From the NCBI GenBank assembly GCA_014905825.1, contig JACGCN010000021.1:496001-560000 (forward strand): 64,000 bases of DNA. Reading direction: 5' to 3'. This DNA is from Lyophyllum atratum (lineage: Eukaryota; Basidiomycota; Agaricomycetes; Agaricales; Lyophyllaceae). A model generated the notes under the pieces. The model searched no databases. It saw nothing but the letters and a program-made list of their open reading frames with translations, and was not told the DNA's origin. Shown piece after piece: positions 1-11,093 of the stretch (position 1 is the first letter of the stretch; each line of letters opens with the position of its first letter). Made by a program: the position numbers and the translations under genes.

Positions 1-1
1 C

Positions 2-121
2 ACGGTCAACGGAGAACGGGAAGAACGGTGCATCCAGATCATGCACAACCCCGCTGGTCTTGGTGGCGGCTTTTCTACTGAAGATGGAAAGTCCAAAAGC
101 ACCTTGACAGATCTGCGCTAA
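2..121 (+). CDS. C-terminal end of an unidentified gene
   Basis: An open frame enters from the left edge and runs 39 codons to TAA at 119-121. The readable tail includes NGEREERCIQIMHNPAG and ends in TLTDLR. I do not recognise the family. It could be the last exon of a host gene, since the nitronate monooxygenase follows about 290 bp downstream on the same strand. With the rest of the gene outside the window, neither the frame nor the role can be tested. Confidence 0.4.
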   Translation, partial: TVNGEREERCIQIMHNPAGLGGGFSTEDGKSKSTLTDLR

Positions 122-149
122 GCTCATCTCACACTACGGATGTCAGGAA

Positions 150-345
150 CAAACATTTAACCGTGTCCCATGTTCCAGAGGGTCATCAGTCTTTCTTTCT
201 TGATCAGAAACTTTGTGAACTCCGTTCTAGCATCCGACACGGCTCCTCAGGCGATTGTGAGTTGTTATATCATCCGTATCTTAAGGCTGTGGAGAGAAGA
301 CCTTTGTTTCTTCCCCTGATTTGTCAACTTCAAGGACATGCGTAG
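150..345 (+). pseudogene. Gene fragment matching a segment near 5,400
   Basis: The stretch translates partly as EGHQSFFLDQKLCELRSSIR and is followed by GTGAGT, a possible donor site. The reverse complement of about 5,340-5,480 carries the matching GHQYQFLLFLDRKLCELRR segment, also followed by GTGAGT, and similarity continues into the putative intron. Both look like decayed copies of one exon. The family is not identified and no complete gene can be built at either place. Confidence 0.4.
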
Positions 346-413
346 TATCAACACACCTCTCACAAAGCTACTCGGTGCGTTTCCATCGTTTTATTCCGAT
401 CTTTAATCGTAAC

Positions 414-1581
414 ATGGGTTTGGCGTCAGATGTCAAACTTCCGATCCTTAGTGCTCCCATGGCATTTGCAAGCGCAGCAGATCTGGCAAGCTCAGTAACC
501 GCGGCATCCGCCTTTGGGTCCATGGGAGCAGGTTTGATAATGAAATGATCCCCACCCCCCATTCACACTGACTCGCACCGATAGGCTTTCTCTCTTCAGA
601 GGAGCTGAAGCGCAACCTCCGAGTAATCCGAAAAAAACTCGACGTCGGCGACACCGATCCCGTTCCTGTTGGGATCGGCTTCATCGGCTGGATACTTGAA
701 CACACTGAAGCCTCCGACGACCCCCGCATAAACGCCATCTTGGAGGAGAAACCAGTTGCGATTTGGTTTGCATTCGGTCTCGACCTCGGAAAGTACGTCG
801 CTCAAGTCCGCGAGTACGACGCGAAACGGGAGCACAAAACCGTTATTTTTGTGAACGTTAATTCCGTCGAGGATTCGTTACGCGCAGCAAATGAATGGAA
901 AGTCGATGTCCTAGTTGCTCAAGGCATGATAGCGCACCGCCGTAGTTCTTCCTCATTCTAACTTGTGTGTTTTGATCTGTAGGGATCGAAGCTGGGGGCC
1001 ATGGCGGATCTGAGGCACCACCCCTTTTAACTTTACTCCAGGCAATTCTACAAGCACTCCCAGACGGACCTCTCGTTGTTGCGGCCGGAGGCGTATCCAC
1101 TGGATCGCAGGCTGCAGCTCTTCTTACGATGGGTGCTGCTGGCGTCGTTCTCGGCACTCGTTTCCTATTCACCACGGAGTGCACATATCCCCCTGAAAAA
1201 AAGGATGCATTGCTTCAGGCGGGCCTCAATTCAACTACAAGGACTCTAGCATTCGATGAAGTGGGAAGGACGATGGGCTGGCCCCCCAAGCACGACGGTA
1301 GGGCAATTGCGAATTATATCATCCGGGACGTGGAGGAGGGTCTCGATCTCGAACAACGCTTGCAAAAGTTTGACGAGAGCGCAGCATCAGGAGATTCTTC
1401 CCGGCTTATTGTTTGGGCTGGAGTTGGTGTAGGCCTCACTAACAAGATAACCAGTGCAGCCGTAGGTGGTAATCAGAAATTCGCCTTACTTATGCTGATC
1501 TTATACCTTTAGGATGTAGTTCTTGACCTGTACAACGACATGGTCAAAGCTTTGAATCTGGCATCGCGGTTGGTAGCTTGA
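414..1581 (+). CDS. Nitronate monooxygenase (2-nitropropane dioxygenase family)
   Basis: A predicted FMN-dependent TIM-barrel enzyme of 334 residues that oxidises alkyl nitronates such as propionate 3-nitronate to carbonyl products. Exons are 414-531, 585-923, 983-1461 and 1513-1581, and all phases agree. Family marks visible are the N-terminal LSAPMAFA strand followed by FGSMGAG, the FMN-site motif AQGIEAGGHGG assembled across intron 2, and AAGGVSTGSQAA followed by GVVLGTRFL near residues 195-225, which matches the phosphate-binding end of the barrel. Intron 2 has a GC donor (G|GCATGA, 924-982) rather than GT. The length fits fungal members. The start at 414 puts the barrel strand at residue 8, where the family usually begins. 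No targeting signal is evident, so a cytosolic enzyme is likely. The physiological substrate cannot be read from the sequence. Confidence 0.9.
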
Positions 1582-2230
1582 TTCTGCACCACGCGATCGG
1601 CTTAGGCTTCAAAGTCCAAGGTAGCTGCGTTTCTGAAGTGTTGGGCCAATCAGGCTTCGCCAGGATACCAAAATGTACTTGTAGATGATTCGCTATTTGA
1701 TGATCACTCCTCGACTCCTCCTAAAATCGATCATCATGCTCCCCAACTTCATAAAGTGCGAGCGACGATCAATTCGATCCATACTAAACGTGATTATTCC
1801 AGATGAAGGATTATTGGACCAGCCACCTGGCTCACCTGGGTGCAATTCAAAGCCCCCGATCGTGAGATGTTGGGAAGCCAATCGTCAAGTTCGCGGGACC
1901 ACCTTGGGTTGGTCCAGGGTTGGTCTCAAACCGTCAAAGCCGGCAAAAAGTCACATGGACTGGCATCTCTAACGTCGCTGAGAAGTTCTATACCGACGAT
2001 CAGCCGCACCCCCTTATGGCTCAACAAATCTTCAAATTCAGTCAAAATTCAGTGGGAAACCCGGTAGACGTTTCAGTTTCGGTGGTACTTAGAGTGAAAG
2101 TACTTACCCGGCATACACAAAGCCCCCGACCCTTCCCCAGAGCTGCCCAAAATTCCTTCCTGCTGGACCCCACGTTGAGTCCCCACGTCGGCCGCGCAGT
2201 TACAGGACCTCTCGGTCTCCGTCTCAAATC
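1582..2230. other. Intergenic, no gene seen
   Basis: About 650 bp between two genes on the same strand. Short open frames here have no recognisable motifs and no coherent splice structure. It should contain the terminator of the monooxygenase and the promoter of the membrane-protein gene, but I cannot point to a convincing element. Confidence 0.5.
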
Positions 2231-3531
2231 ATGGGCCAGCTCTCACTAGACAAAACATTCCTTCTCGCAGCATGGGTAGAGGTAATGTTGGCAGGTCCTA
2301 CGAATTCGTTCATTAATTCTTACGAAACACCTTAGGCTATGGTCTATGGTGATTGACTATATATGCCTACCAATAACGACCCTAACGCAGGCCTAGGATG
2401 TTTCTTCTGTATCTTCTGCGCCACGCTGTACATTCATTTCTCCACCACCTCCTTTACCCGCTATCGTGATCGCCACTCCACCGTACATCCCAAACCAATT
2501 CATTCACAAAACTCCCCAGAACTGACCGAACTTTCTAGATTATGATCATTATCTCCACAGTCATGTTCTTTATTGCGACTTTCCATCTGGTCATGAACTG
2601 CATCAGGCTTTTGCGGGGCTATGTCGATCATCGTCTCACACCAGGTGGTCCCGTGGCGTTTATTGGAGACCTGAGACCGTGGGATCACATTCTTAAGGAT
2701 ACCCTTTACGCAACTCAGGAAAATCTTGGCAGTGCGGCAGCGGTAAGTGATTTAGACGGCTCTGTAAGTGCCCAGATGATCCATAAATCCGTGCTAGATT
2801 TACAGGTGCTGGGTACTGTGGAACCGGGACTGGAGAGTCATTGCACTACCATGTGCCTTGCTCGTCGTCAACTTCGGTAAGTTCATTCACCATACAGAAG
2901 ATACTCGTGCTTAATCTAGTGGCTCGCCGACAGTCGCTGGATACACGGTCTGCGCAACGTATGCTTCCGTTGACCCGACGGAGACCGTATTCAGCCCTCG
3001 TCTGGACATTTGGATAAGGACGTTTTACTCGATCGCCGTCGTGTTGAACATCATCACAACTGGACTCATGAGTTATCGGATCTGGGTAACGCACAAGAGG
3101 TCCGCTGCCTACGCTACCGGCCAGGGGCGGTTACTTCCAGTGCTCCGAATTCTCGTCGAGTCAGCAGCGCTTCAGCTGGTTGTCGAAATCGTATTGCTTG
3201 CTCTATATTGCGCAAGCATCAATGCGCAATATATCCTGTTGGAATCCGTGGCCTCCATTGTGGTATTCGCTTTGCGCTTTCAACGTACCGCACTGTTTAC
3301 TGACTGCGCCTATTCGTCGAACAGGGCATCACCTTCAATGCAATTACCATTCGCATCAAGCTTCATGCAATATCGGAAGGATCAAGCCACCAGGGTTCGG
3401 CGGCAACACACCCTGTACAAACAATTGGGAGCTTGCCGCTGCGACGGATTCACGTTAATATCACCCAGGACATCGAAGATCATTCTGACTCTTACCAGAC
3501 GAGTTTAGGTGACAAACAATCCCGTGCTTAG
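2231..3531 (+). CDS. Basidiomycete multipass membrane protein of unknown function
   Basis: Seven exons (2231-2281, 2336-2348, 2391-2482, 2539-2742, 2798-2876, 2934-3262, 3325-3531) give 324 residues with every phase consistent. Exon 2 is only 13 bp. The hydrophobic segments, the motif YRCWVLWNRDW near the middle, a long loop starting YASVDPTETVF, and a hydrophilic tail beginning ITFNAITIRIKLH match a large lineage-specific family in Agaricomycetes with about seven predicted membrane helices. The starting MGQLSLDKTFLLAAWVE is the usual family N-terminus, which supports the ATG at 2231. Function is unknown in the family. A receptor-like or scaffold role is sometimes assumed from topology, but nothing here shows it. 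The gene appears intact. Confidence 0.85.
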
Positions 3532-6504
3532 ATATACCATTTACAATTTGTTTGTGATACTACATAATATGTGACGCTGCGTGATGTCCAGCACCTCTGA
3601 AAACCGAAGTAAGCACAGTCCGCGAGTGGAATAGGGAAGATCATCTTGGTCAAAGTCCGCGGCGATGATTCGATCACAGCACCGAAGCCGGAGATGTGGT
3701 CGAGACGCTCCTCGAGAAAGAGATGGATCAAGCTACATATAATGAATTCAAAGGCAACCGAACAGAAACGATGAGCTGCAACTACATAAGACTCAAGGTT
3801 CGTCGACAAGCATCGAAAGATTTCAAGGGAGACAGTATGAACCTTATCCGACAGGACCGCGAGCTGTTGAGGATTACATATGAGGTATGGTTATGATGAC
3901 GATACGACGGGAGGTTTGGAAGCTTTTGACAAAAGACATTGAAAGTGTCACTAGCTATGTCGATCTGCTGCAGTAGCGGTACTTGGGTGAAGTATTTTAA
4001 GCACCGTCAAACAAGCGGATCTTCAGAGAATCCTACTTCTGAAGAAGAACAGAAAACGGGAAGCGAGCTACGATTCAAGCCTGTGGTTGACGCTGCGTGG
4101 CTCTACTACTCCTCGACAGGCAGATGACGGGGCTGCGCTATGATAGTGATTCGGATTGATAGGCGAGTAAGACAAGTGGGGACAGTCAAAGTTTTAACAG
4201 GATCAGCAGAACTATGGAGGATGCCACACCTACGATCTGCCATATCCTGCGCGCCATCACATGGATGATTTACAAAAAGCGTGGACAGCAATCGACGATA
4301 TAAATAGAGGCATCCCATGAGCTACGCACGGCTCAGCATCCTAATTTCACGACCGGGTGCACTCACTTTGTAATTCTGACAAGCCATGTGAATGGGATCG
4401 ACATGCCTTGATACAGACGTTGGAAGATAGAACCTTCAGTATCAGCATTATGGGTGGGATCTGTCGCACGTCTCCAGCCCAGAAGTAGTCATCCTTTCCG
4501 AAACATACAGGTCGTTCCAATAGAATTGTTGACAGGCCGACATGCGTGATCATGATCTTGACAGGACCAAACGAATCCGCCTGTACATGTGCGACAACGC
4601 TGGCGATTTATGCGGAAGAAGCCTACGTGAGTAAGACTCGGTACAACCACCCGATTGATGTGCTGAAGTAGGCTGACAGCGACTGAGACTTGTGAAGTCA
4701 TCAGGAAGGATGGGAAGGATGGGATCTTCCGGGGTCTGTTACACACATTCATCGGCGTTAAGCGCTACACCGGGCAATGGCAACAAGTGAATTGAATGAG
4801 AGGGTCGTCTTGACAATTGTCGATATTCGGGGTCTTTTTCTGAACATGTCACAATAGAGAGGCGTGTAGACCTAGAGGTGTTGAGGTCAGTCGAGTGTAC
4901 TCAACGATGGTGTCTGATACGAAAGCTATGGGTTATTAGGCCAGGCGGTTCGTTGACGCGTCATCATGAAGTCCTTCGTAACGTTGAGATATACTTACTG
5001 AGAATATATGAGCCCGAGGACTGCCCGAAGACCCTTTCCCACAAGTGCCAAGCTCAGAAAGTGAGGAAGCCTGCGTTTCTTGATAGCGCTAATAGTAGAC
5101 CCGATCTTCAGGTCCATCGAAGTTTGGCAGATGCGCATCCTGACTGAATAAACGAGGGGGGGAGGGTCAGCCTGTCGCATGAGATGTAGGCGACGACGTA
5201 CGTTCGACTGATCCCTAGAGATCTAGGTCCTAGATGTAGTGCGAAGCACATGCTTCGGAGAAAACTTCAGTAGTCCGGTCCCTATGCCACATTACTAGGT
5301 TCAGTGCGATGAAGAAAGCTCCACAGCCTTCAGACACAAATGATATAGCGACTCACGATTGCTCGAGGGCGTCCCGGATATTACGACGCAGTTCGCAAAG
5401 TTTCCGGTCCAAAAAAAGAAGAAACTGATATTGATGACCATCTGGAATACGGATACGGTTGACGATAATGTGCCGTGAACTTACACTGCATGGATGAGCC
5501 GAAAGAGCCCAAGACGATGTGCACGGCTCGACTCCGTCCGGGGACTCGTTGTATACGATGCCGATGTTTTCTTTGGATAGATCTTGTTACAAAAGTTAAG
5601 TCAAGCATTAGTCGGCGAAGGGTTCATGCGTAGTACGCGTAGACAATCAAATGAGAGCCCATCGAAGACAAGAAATGGCGTAACTTGAGGAAATTGGCCT
5701 CGTCTGAAAAATTCGGCATCATGCAGCGTGCAGTGTAATCTGGCAGTCTCTCGAAGATAATCGCCACTCTCCAGAAAACTTGATAAGCACTGGCTTGAAA
5801 CGTAGCCACCACAGGTACATGTACAGCTTGATCATTATTCCGTTAGGCGGCGCATCCAAACAGACCTTTTTCCGGGAGCTGGAGGCAACTCGAGAGATGA
5901 AGCAGACTCAGATCTCTAGGTCGACAAGAAGACAACATGTGTCGGAGATGGCCATAGCGGCGGGATGGGCTGGCGGAGATCTACAAAAACCTAAGAGTTA
6001 CTTCTCGTGTTTACGATGGGCGGTCGGATGTGTCTTCGACAATAATGGAATTCCCAGATGGAAAGAAGGGTCGCCGAAGGAAGGTCTGAGGGGCAAAAGG
6101 GCGGGTTTATCCAGTGCAATAAGACGGGAAGTATGGATCATAGTACCATTGTCATTTCATCCTCGTTCATATATCTTGAATGCGACACTGCGACAGAACC
6201 ATTGGCCACCCCACCTCAACGATTATATCGTCCTCCCCGGCCGACACCACCTCCCCGACCTCGATGCGCCATCACCACCTCCCGAACTATGCCCATTGAG
6301 CTCCTATATACCACAGCTAACCCAGTGAGACAGAAGAGGAGAGAACCAGAGAAAGACCAGAATATGTTGCATTAGGAGCCGCGTTACCAGGCTGGTCGCT
6401 GGAGATCCCGGAGTCTGTTTGTCCCTGCTGGCTGTAGTCGGTGTTAGCCAAACAGTGACAACATTAGGGCGACGCGTTCACCCTCAAGTGTATCACCGAC
6501 CACG
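3532..6504. other. 3 kb gene-poor stretch
   Basis: No continuous gene model could be built on either strand. Several open frames of 60-180 codons occur (for example 5,780-6,328 +), but they lack recognisable motifs, show no conserved splice pattern and have biased composition. The one stretch with internal support is the decayed exon at about 5,340-5,608 (-). The last few hundred bases, CCTCC/CACC-rich on the + strand near 6,180-6,260, are the likely upstream region of the Rpn9 gene. Confidence 0.5.
5340..5608 (-). pseudogene. Decayed exon related to the fragment at 150-345
   Basis: Read on the minus strand, this gives NRIRIPDGHQYQFLLFL followed by DRKLCELRRNIRDALEQ and then a GTGAGT. An upstream piece reads NESPDGVEPCTSSWALS and may be a preceding exon. 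The first block pairs closely with the + strand fragment near base 170, so both are parts of a dispersed gene family. No start, stop or further exons could be joined with confidence. Confidence 0.4.
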
Positions 6505-8027
6505 ATGTCTTCAACACGGATGGCCGTCGACGCCTCTAAGCCACCAAGACTTGTAATCGATGAATTCATCGCCACCGCCCTCTCGGCGACGCCACCCTCC
6601 CTCCATCCGTACTTCGAGGCTTTCCGAAACCTCTACACGCGTAAGTAAGTCTTCAAAGTCAAACTGTCTTGCGATGCAGTCGCTGACAGACAAATTTTAC
6701 AGATTGTGGCATCAACTGACGCTGAAGCTCTTGGAATTCTTTGATGATCCGCAAAGCAAGCCTTACCGAGTCGATGTCTTTGAGCGGTTTGTGCGGGATT
6801 TTGAGAGCAAGATCAACCAGCTGCGACTCGTTGAGATGGCCGTCAAAGTCTCCAAAGAGATTGACAGTGCGTTTCTCTCATTTTGCATTATCCAAAAATT
6901 CTGACGGATATGCGATGCAGATCCGGAAGTACACATAACATTCCTCACCTCCTTGCTCTCACGAATCGACGCGGACAAGTCGAAAGAGGCCCACGTTCTC
7001 CTTCTTGCCACTATTGCGCATGCGAAGCTCCTGTATGGTGATCTCGAGGGTACGAAGACGGACATGGACGCTGCATGGAAAATCCTCGATACACTCGAGG
7101 GTGTGGATAACGGTGTGAATGCAGCATACTATGGCGTAGCGGCGGATTACTACAAGGTGCGTATCATTGGTCCCTAGTCCGCCCTTTCTGATGGCTCATT
7201 TGCGCTCTGGGAATGAAGGCGCGGGCAGAGTATGCGCCATATTACAGGAACTCTCTGCTCTACCTTGCGTGTGTAGACCTCGAGAAAGACATGACACCAG
7301 AGGAGCGGCTGGGGCGCGCGCACGATCTAGGCATCTCGGCATTCCTGGGCGATACTATTTATAACTTTGGCGAACTTGTGAGCGTGGTTTTACTGCCCTT
7401 GCACCGTTGGAAGTGACTGACATTGCGTTAGTTGATGCACCCGATCCTAGACGCCCTCGACGGGACACCGCACGAGTGGATCAAGAAGCTTTTGTTCACG
7501 TTCAACGAGGGCAATATTGGCAAGTTTGAGGCTCTTTCACCGCTTTTCCCAAAAGAGGTGCGTACCGTGCTTTCTATAAAGGTGTCGGAGGGCTAATGGT
7601 ATGTGCGTCATCCATAGCCAATCCTGCAAGAGAACTACGCGTTCCTGCGCCAAAAAATCTGTCTCATGGCTCTCATCGAATCGGTCTTCAAGCGGGATGC
7701 CGGTAACCGGACTATGAGCTTCCAGACGATTGCTGAGGAAACGAGATTACCAGTCGATGAAGTCGAACACTTGGTCATGAAGGCACTGAGGTATGTTGGC
7801 ACTTTCGCCACTCGTATGTCTCTGTTACTAACCAAGCCATTCTCAGCCTGAAGCTCATCCGTGGCTCGCTCGATCAAGTAGACCAGAAGGCCCAAATTAC
7901 GTGGGTACAACCGCGCGTGCTCTCTCGAGAGCAGATTGGCGGACTGGCTAAGCGGTTGGATGACTGGGTGAACAAGCTGAATACCGTAGAGCAGAGAATC
8001 GCGCCCGAGGTGCTCAGCACTGCCTGA
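6505..8027 (+). CDS. RPN9: 26S proteasome regulatory subunit Rpn9
   Basis: A non-ATPase PCI-domain subunit of the 19S lid that helps assemble and hold the lid (PSMD13 in animals). Seven exons (6505-6644, 6703-6866, 6921-7156, 7219-7377, 7432-7557, 7618-7790, 7847-8027) give 392 residues, close to the yeast and human lengths. Diagnostic blocks are KLWHQLTLKLLEFF near residue 47, the helical repeats through YYKARAEYAPYYRNSLLYL, and the C-terminal PCI winged helix. The latter includes SFQTIAEETRLPVDEVEHLV, then KALSLKLIRGSLDQVDQ and TWVQPRVL. In intron 1 two overlapping GTAAGT donors occur, and only the second (6645) keeps the frame. The gene is complete and very probably functional, a single-copy housekeeping gene. 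Confidence 0.96.
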
Positions 8028-8481
8028 GTGTCTCGCGAGCGTAATGGATGTACGCAATATTAGTGTATTCGCCAGCGAGAAGAGGACTTCTCAAGTTCAT
8101 GATGAGCAAAGTGCAACACGATGATACAGAGATCGGACGGAAGGCAGCGGGGACCGTCGGCCCGTCGTGCTCACAACCTACTCCAGGCAAAACTTTCTAC
8201 CGTGCAGAAGGGGAGCAAAACTCCAGGGAGGTTGCGTTGGTCGCAGTTCGACCTAGGCTGAGAGCAGGCTTGACGATGGTAAACAACGGGTGTCCTCGGC
8301 AGCTGGCAGTGGCCTGATGTCATTCCGTAGCTCACTCTGCTCTACTACACCACCGACGGCCCTTGAAAGCACACGGTACTATGCAGCATTCGCGTGATCT
8401 TTTCTATGGTTCTTCGCGGCCCGGCTGTCTTGCATTTAAGTCCTGGGGCACCTACTACTATGTCCTTTCATTGTCGCCTCG
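8028..8481. other. Intergenic, upstream of the pectin methylesterase
   Basis: About 450 bp with no gene seen. It separates Rpn9 from the pectin methylesterase on the same strand and must hold the promoter of the latter. The final 100 bp contain CATTTAAG at 8,434, a weak TATA-like possibility. Confidence 0.4.
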
Positions 8482-10175
8482 ATGCTCCTCCACTCACTCA
8501 CGCTTGTTTTTGCTTTAACGTCCATCACCTATGTGACTGCTCTATCACCCCAGTTCATCGCATGCCAAGTTCAGAAGCCTGCTGGGATATCTCCACTCTT
8601 GGGCTGCCCACAGGGAACAATATACGTCTCCAGCAATGCATCTGACTCGTTTGCGCACTTTCGAAAGGTGCAAGATGCTGTTCTGTCTCTGTAAATTTTC
8701 ATTCTTTCCATCATTGGGGTATCTGAACCTACTTCTTCTTATTACTTTCTCCAGCCCGCAGAAAGGTGCTGCCACAATCCTCATTGCGGCAGGGGAGTAC
8801 CACGAAACGATAAATGTCACTAGGTCTGGCACGTTGACGCTGCTGGTGAGTAATCAGATCTATTATGATGAGCCGGACACGCCCTCAGCGTCTCCGTCCA
8901 GGGCCAGCTCCCTTCGTCGGCTTTGGCCTCCGTCTTACATCCAAAATTTCCACTAAACGCCGCCCCGTCTCCGATCTCCAATTTGGTTCATATCTTCGAT
9001 ACGAATTTTGTGCAAACCGGTATCGATGACGCACAATCAGCGGTTCTTGTCGTTGCTCCTTCGTTCAACGCATCCCTGATCGGTGCTGGCCCTACTGGCG
9101 CGCCCCTGCAGCCTTTGTCTGGTAGCAGCGATTTCCGAGCGTACAACATTGATTGGGCCAATCGCGCTGTGTGTAGCACCTCTTTTGTTGCCTGCCTTAC
9201 GATGTTGAACGCGCTGCTGACATTTCTAGGCAAATTTCGCGATCTCACAGGCCCTTGTAACTGATATTTCGTACGCCAATGCCTCGTTCTACGGCTGCTC
9301 CTTTGCGAGCTATCAAGACACATGGTACACAGGCCGCAACGGGAGCACTTACGTTGTTGATAGCGTTATCTTTGGTCAGACGGATTGTAGGAACCTCGCT
9401 CCCATCCGTATTTCCGCTTCTGACCTCTTCCTTGCTAGATTTGTTTGGTTTCGGCACAGCGTCTGTTCGCTCCGTCGACGTCCGCGCTTGCACTGACAGC
9501 GTATTTCAGATGGTTCCAGAATGTTATCCTTGCAAACCGTGCTTGTGGTGGTGGTATTGTTGCATGGAAGGGAACAAATCTCACCGATGCACCTGGAAAC
9601 CGTTATGGCGCATATATTGCTAACTCTAAAATAATCAGGGTACGTTCAGCACCTTATGATATCTCAATTCTGAATTCACGTCGAGTAGTCTCCTGATGCA
9701 AACTCAACGACCGGTACAAACGGACTGTGTTTCTTAGGCATGTTCACTTGGAATGCAATCGCGACGAACCGCGCTAATGGGATATGGGGTTGAACAGGTC
9801 GTCCATGGAACGATCTTGCCACAACTGTGTTCCTCAACACCAACATGGACCAAAGTATACGCCCGGCTGGGTGGACCCCTTTCGGCGGCACCAGGTCCCG
9901 TCAACAATCTCTGACTATGTGATGATACTTATAGACCTCTCCACCAGGCCTACCATATTCAATACGACGTTCTACGCCGAATTCAACTCGACTGGTAGGC
10001 GGCACAGCACTTTTTGGAGATCGTCGAAAAAAATAATGTTCCTTTAGGGCCTGGCGGTAACACGAGTGCGAGAATTCCACTGGAACACATACTCACAGCT
10101 GCAGAAGCCCAGCAGTTTACGCGCGAGAAAATAATGGGGCGCCCGAGTTGGATTGATTCTGGATATTTATTCTGA
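8482..10175 (+). CDS. Secreted pectin methylesterase (carbohydrate esterase family 8)
   Basis: Predicted to remove methyl esters from homogalacturonan in plant cell walls, opening pectin to lyases and polygalacturonases. Ten exons (8482-8690, 8755-8845, 8902-9168, 9230-9386, 9439-9460, 9510-9639, 9689-9737, 9798-9894, 9948-9994, 10048-10175) give 398 residues. All five family signatures are present: AGEYHE (GxYxE), SQALV (QAVAL position), ASYQDTWY with the acid/base Asp, TDYLFGFG with the nucleophile Asp, and LGRPWND with the catalytic Arg. The D of TDYLFG and the G of LGRPW are completed across introns. The N-terminus LLHSLTLVFALTSITYVTA is a signal peptide. Intron 7 has a GC donor (9738). 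Exon 5 is only 22 bp. It appears intact, and expression on plant substrate would be expected. Confidence 0.93.
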
Positions 10176-10291
10176 ATGAAGTGCAGCGACACGTCCGGTC
10201 AAAATATTTGAATCACCAAATCTTTACCCTTTACATGCCAACGTCCCGAAGTCCGTACTGAAAATACCATCGTCCCGCCCCGCCCCACCCA

Positions 10292-11093
10292 TCATGCTGC
10301 TGGGGGATCCGGCGCAACAAGCATAAATGTGCCTGCGATCGGCGAGCCGAGTCCCGTCGCTGCAGCAAAAGAGCTTATGTTGAACAGCTGGACGGGCGTG
10401 GTTGGCGTTACAAGTGTCTGGCTATTAAATCCTGCAGGTTGCCTGAAAAGGAGGAAAATGTAACTGTGATGGAAGAACATTAGCGACAAGTACTGGTCAC
10501 GCAGGATAGTAAGTACCGATGAGCATCGGAACCGGCGGGTGGAGTCGGCTGACGGAAGGGCGAGATCGCAGCGGTTGTGTTGGCAAGTGGGTGTACGAGA
10601 GCGGAGGGGTTGCGTGCAAAGAAATTAGGCGCGAGTAGATGTCGAATTTGGGCACTGGTGGGCGCTTGGGGCGTCGGTGCGTCGGGATCAACGGTTGCGA
10701 TCACGAACGGGCCAGGGCCTGCATCACCTACGAGGGTGAACGATGGAGGGCCCGCCGTTGCTGGAGGATGGAAAATGATGCACGTAAAACATAGCCTAAT
10801 GGTTTGGATGCAAGACTAGTACGAACAATTTCGCGGGAGCTGGATGCCAGCGTGGAGGGTAATGGATCCACCTGTGGCCTGAGGAAGGGTGACCTCGAGA
10901 AGGAAACGAGGGTTGAAAGTGATGCTCAGGTCGGAAGGTATCTGTACCGCACGAATCGATGCGTGTGGGGAAGTGGTGAGAGAGATGAACTCACGTCGGC
11001 AGCTTCAAACGCCCTTCTCACGGCGCTGAGGCTGGTGTCTTGACTAGCGACGAGCCCTACAAGAGAAAGTGACAAAATTTGTGTGAAAAGCAT
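10292..11093 (-). CDS. Secreted PEBP-family protein (phosphatidylethanolamine-binding-like)
   Basis: A 209-residue protein read from 11093 down through exons 11093-10995, 10941-10827, 10760-10517 and 10463-10292. The two PEBP signatures are present: VDPDAPTPQ (first ligand-site block) and SDAHRYIFLLFRQP (the GxxHR block). Between them lies PTSAQIRH, also typical. The N-terminus MLFTQILSLSLVGLVAS is a signal peptide, so this belongs to the extracellular or vacuolar fungal branch related to carboxypeptidase Y inhibitor Tfs1 and to secreted basidiomycete PEBPs. Ligand and role are not established. It converges with the pectin methylesterase, with only 116 bp between stop codons. A relic of a second copy lies just upstream at 11,429-11,536. 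Confidence 0.92.

Noticed and set aside
2764..2797. The second GTAAGT (2,764) as donor for intron 4 of the membrane-protein gene
   Set aside because: It would leave a 34 bp intron, too short for this genome. The donor at 2,743 gives 55 bp and keeps the frame.
5780..6375. A 182-codon + frame upstream of Rpn9 as a separate gene
   Set aside because: No recognisable motif, no supporting splice structure and a Pro/Arg-rich composition expected from a CCTCC/CACC promoter tract.
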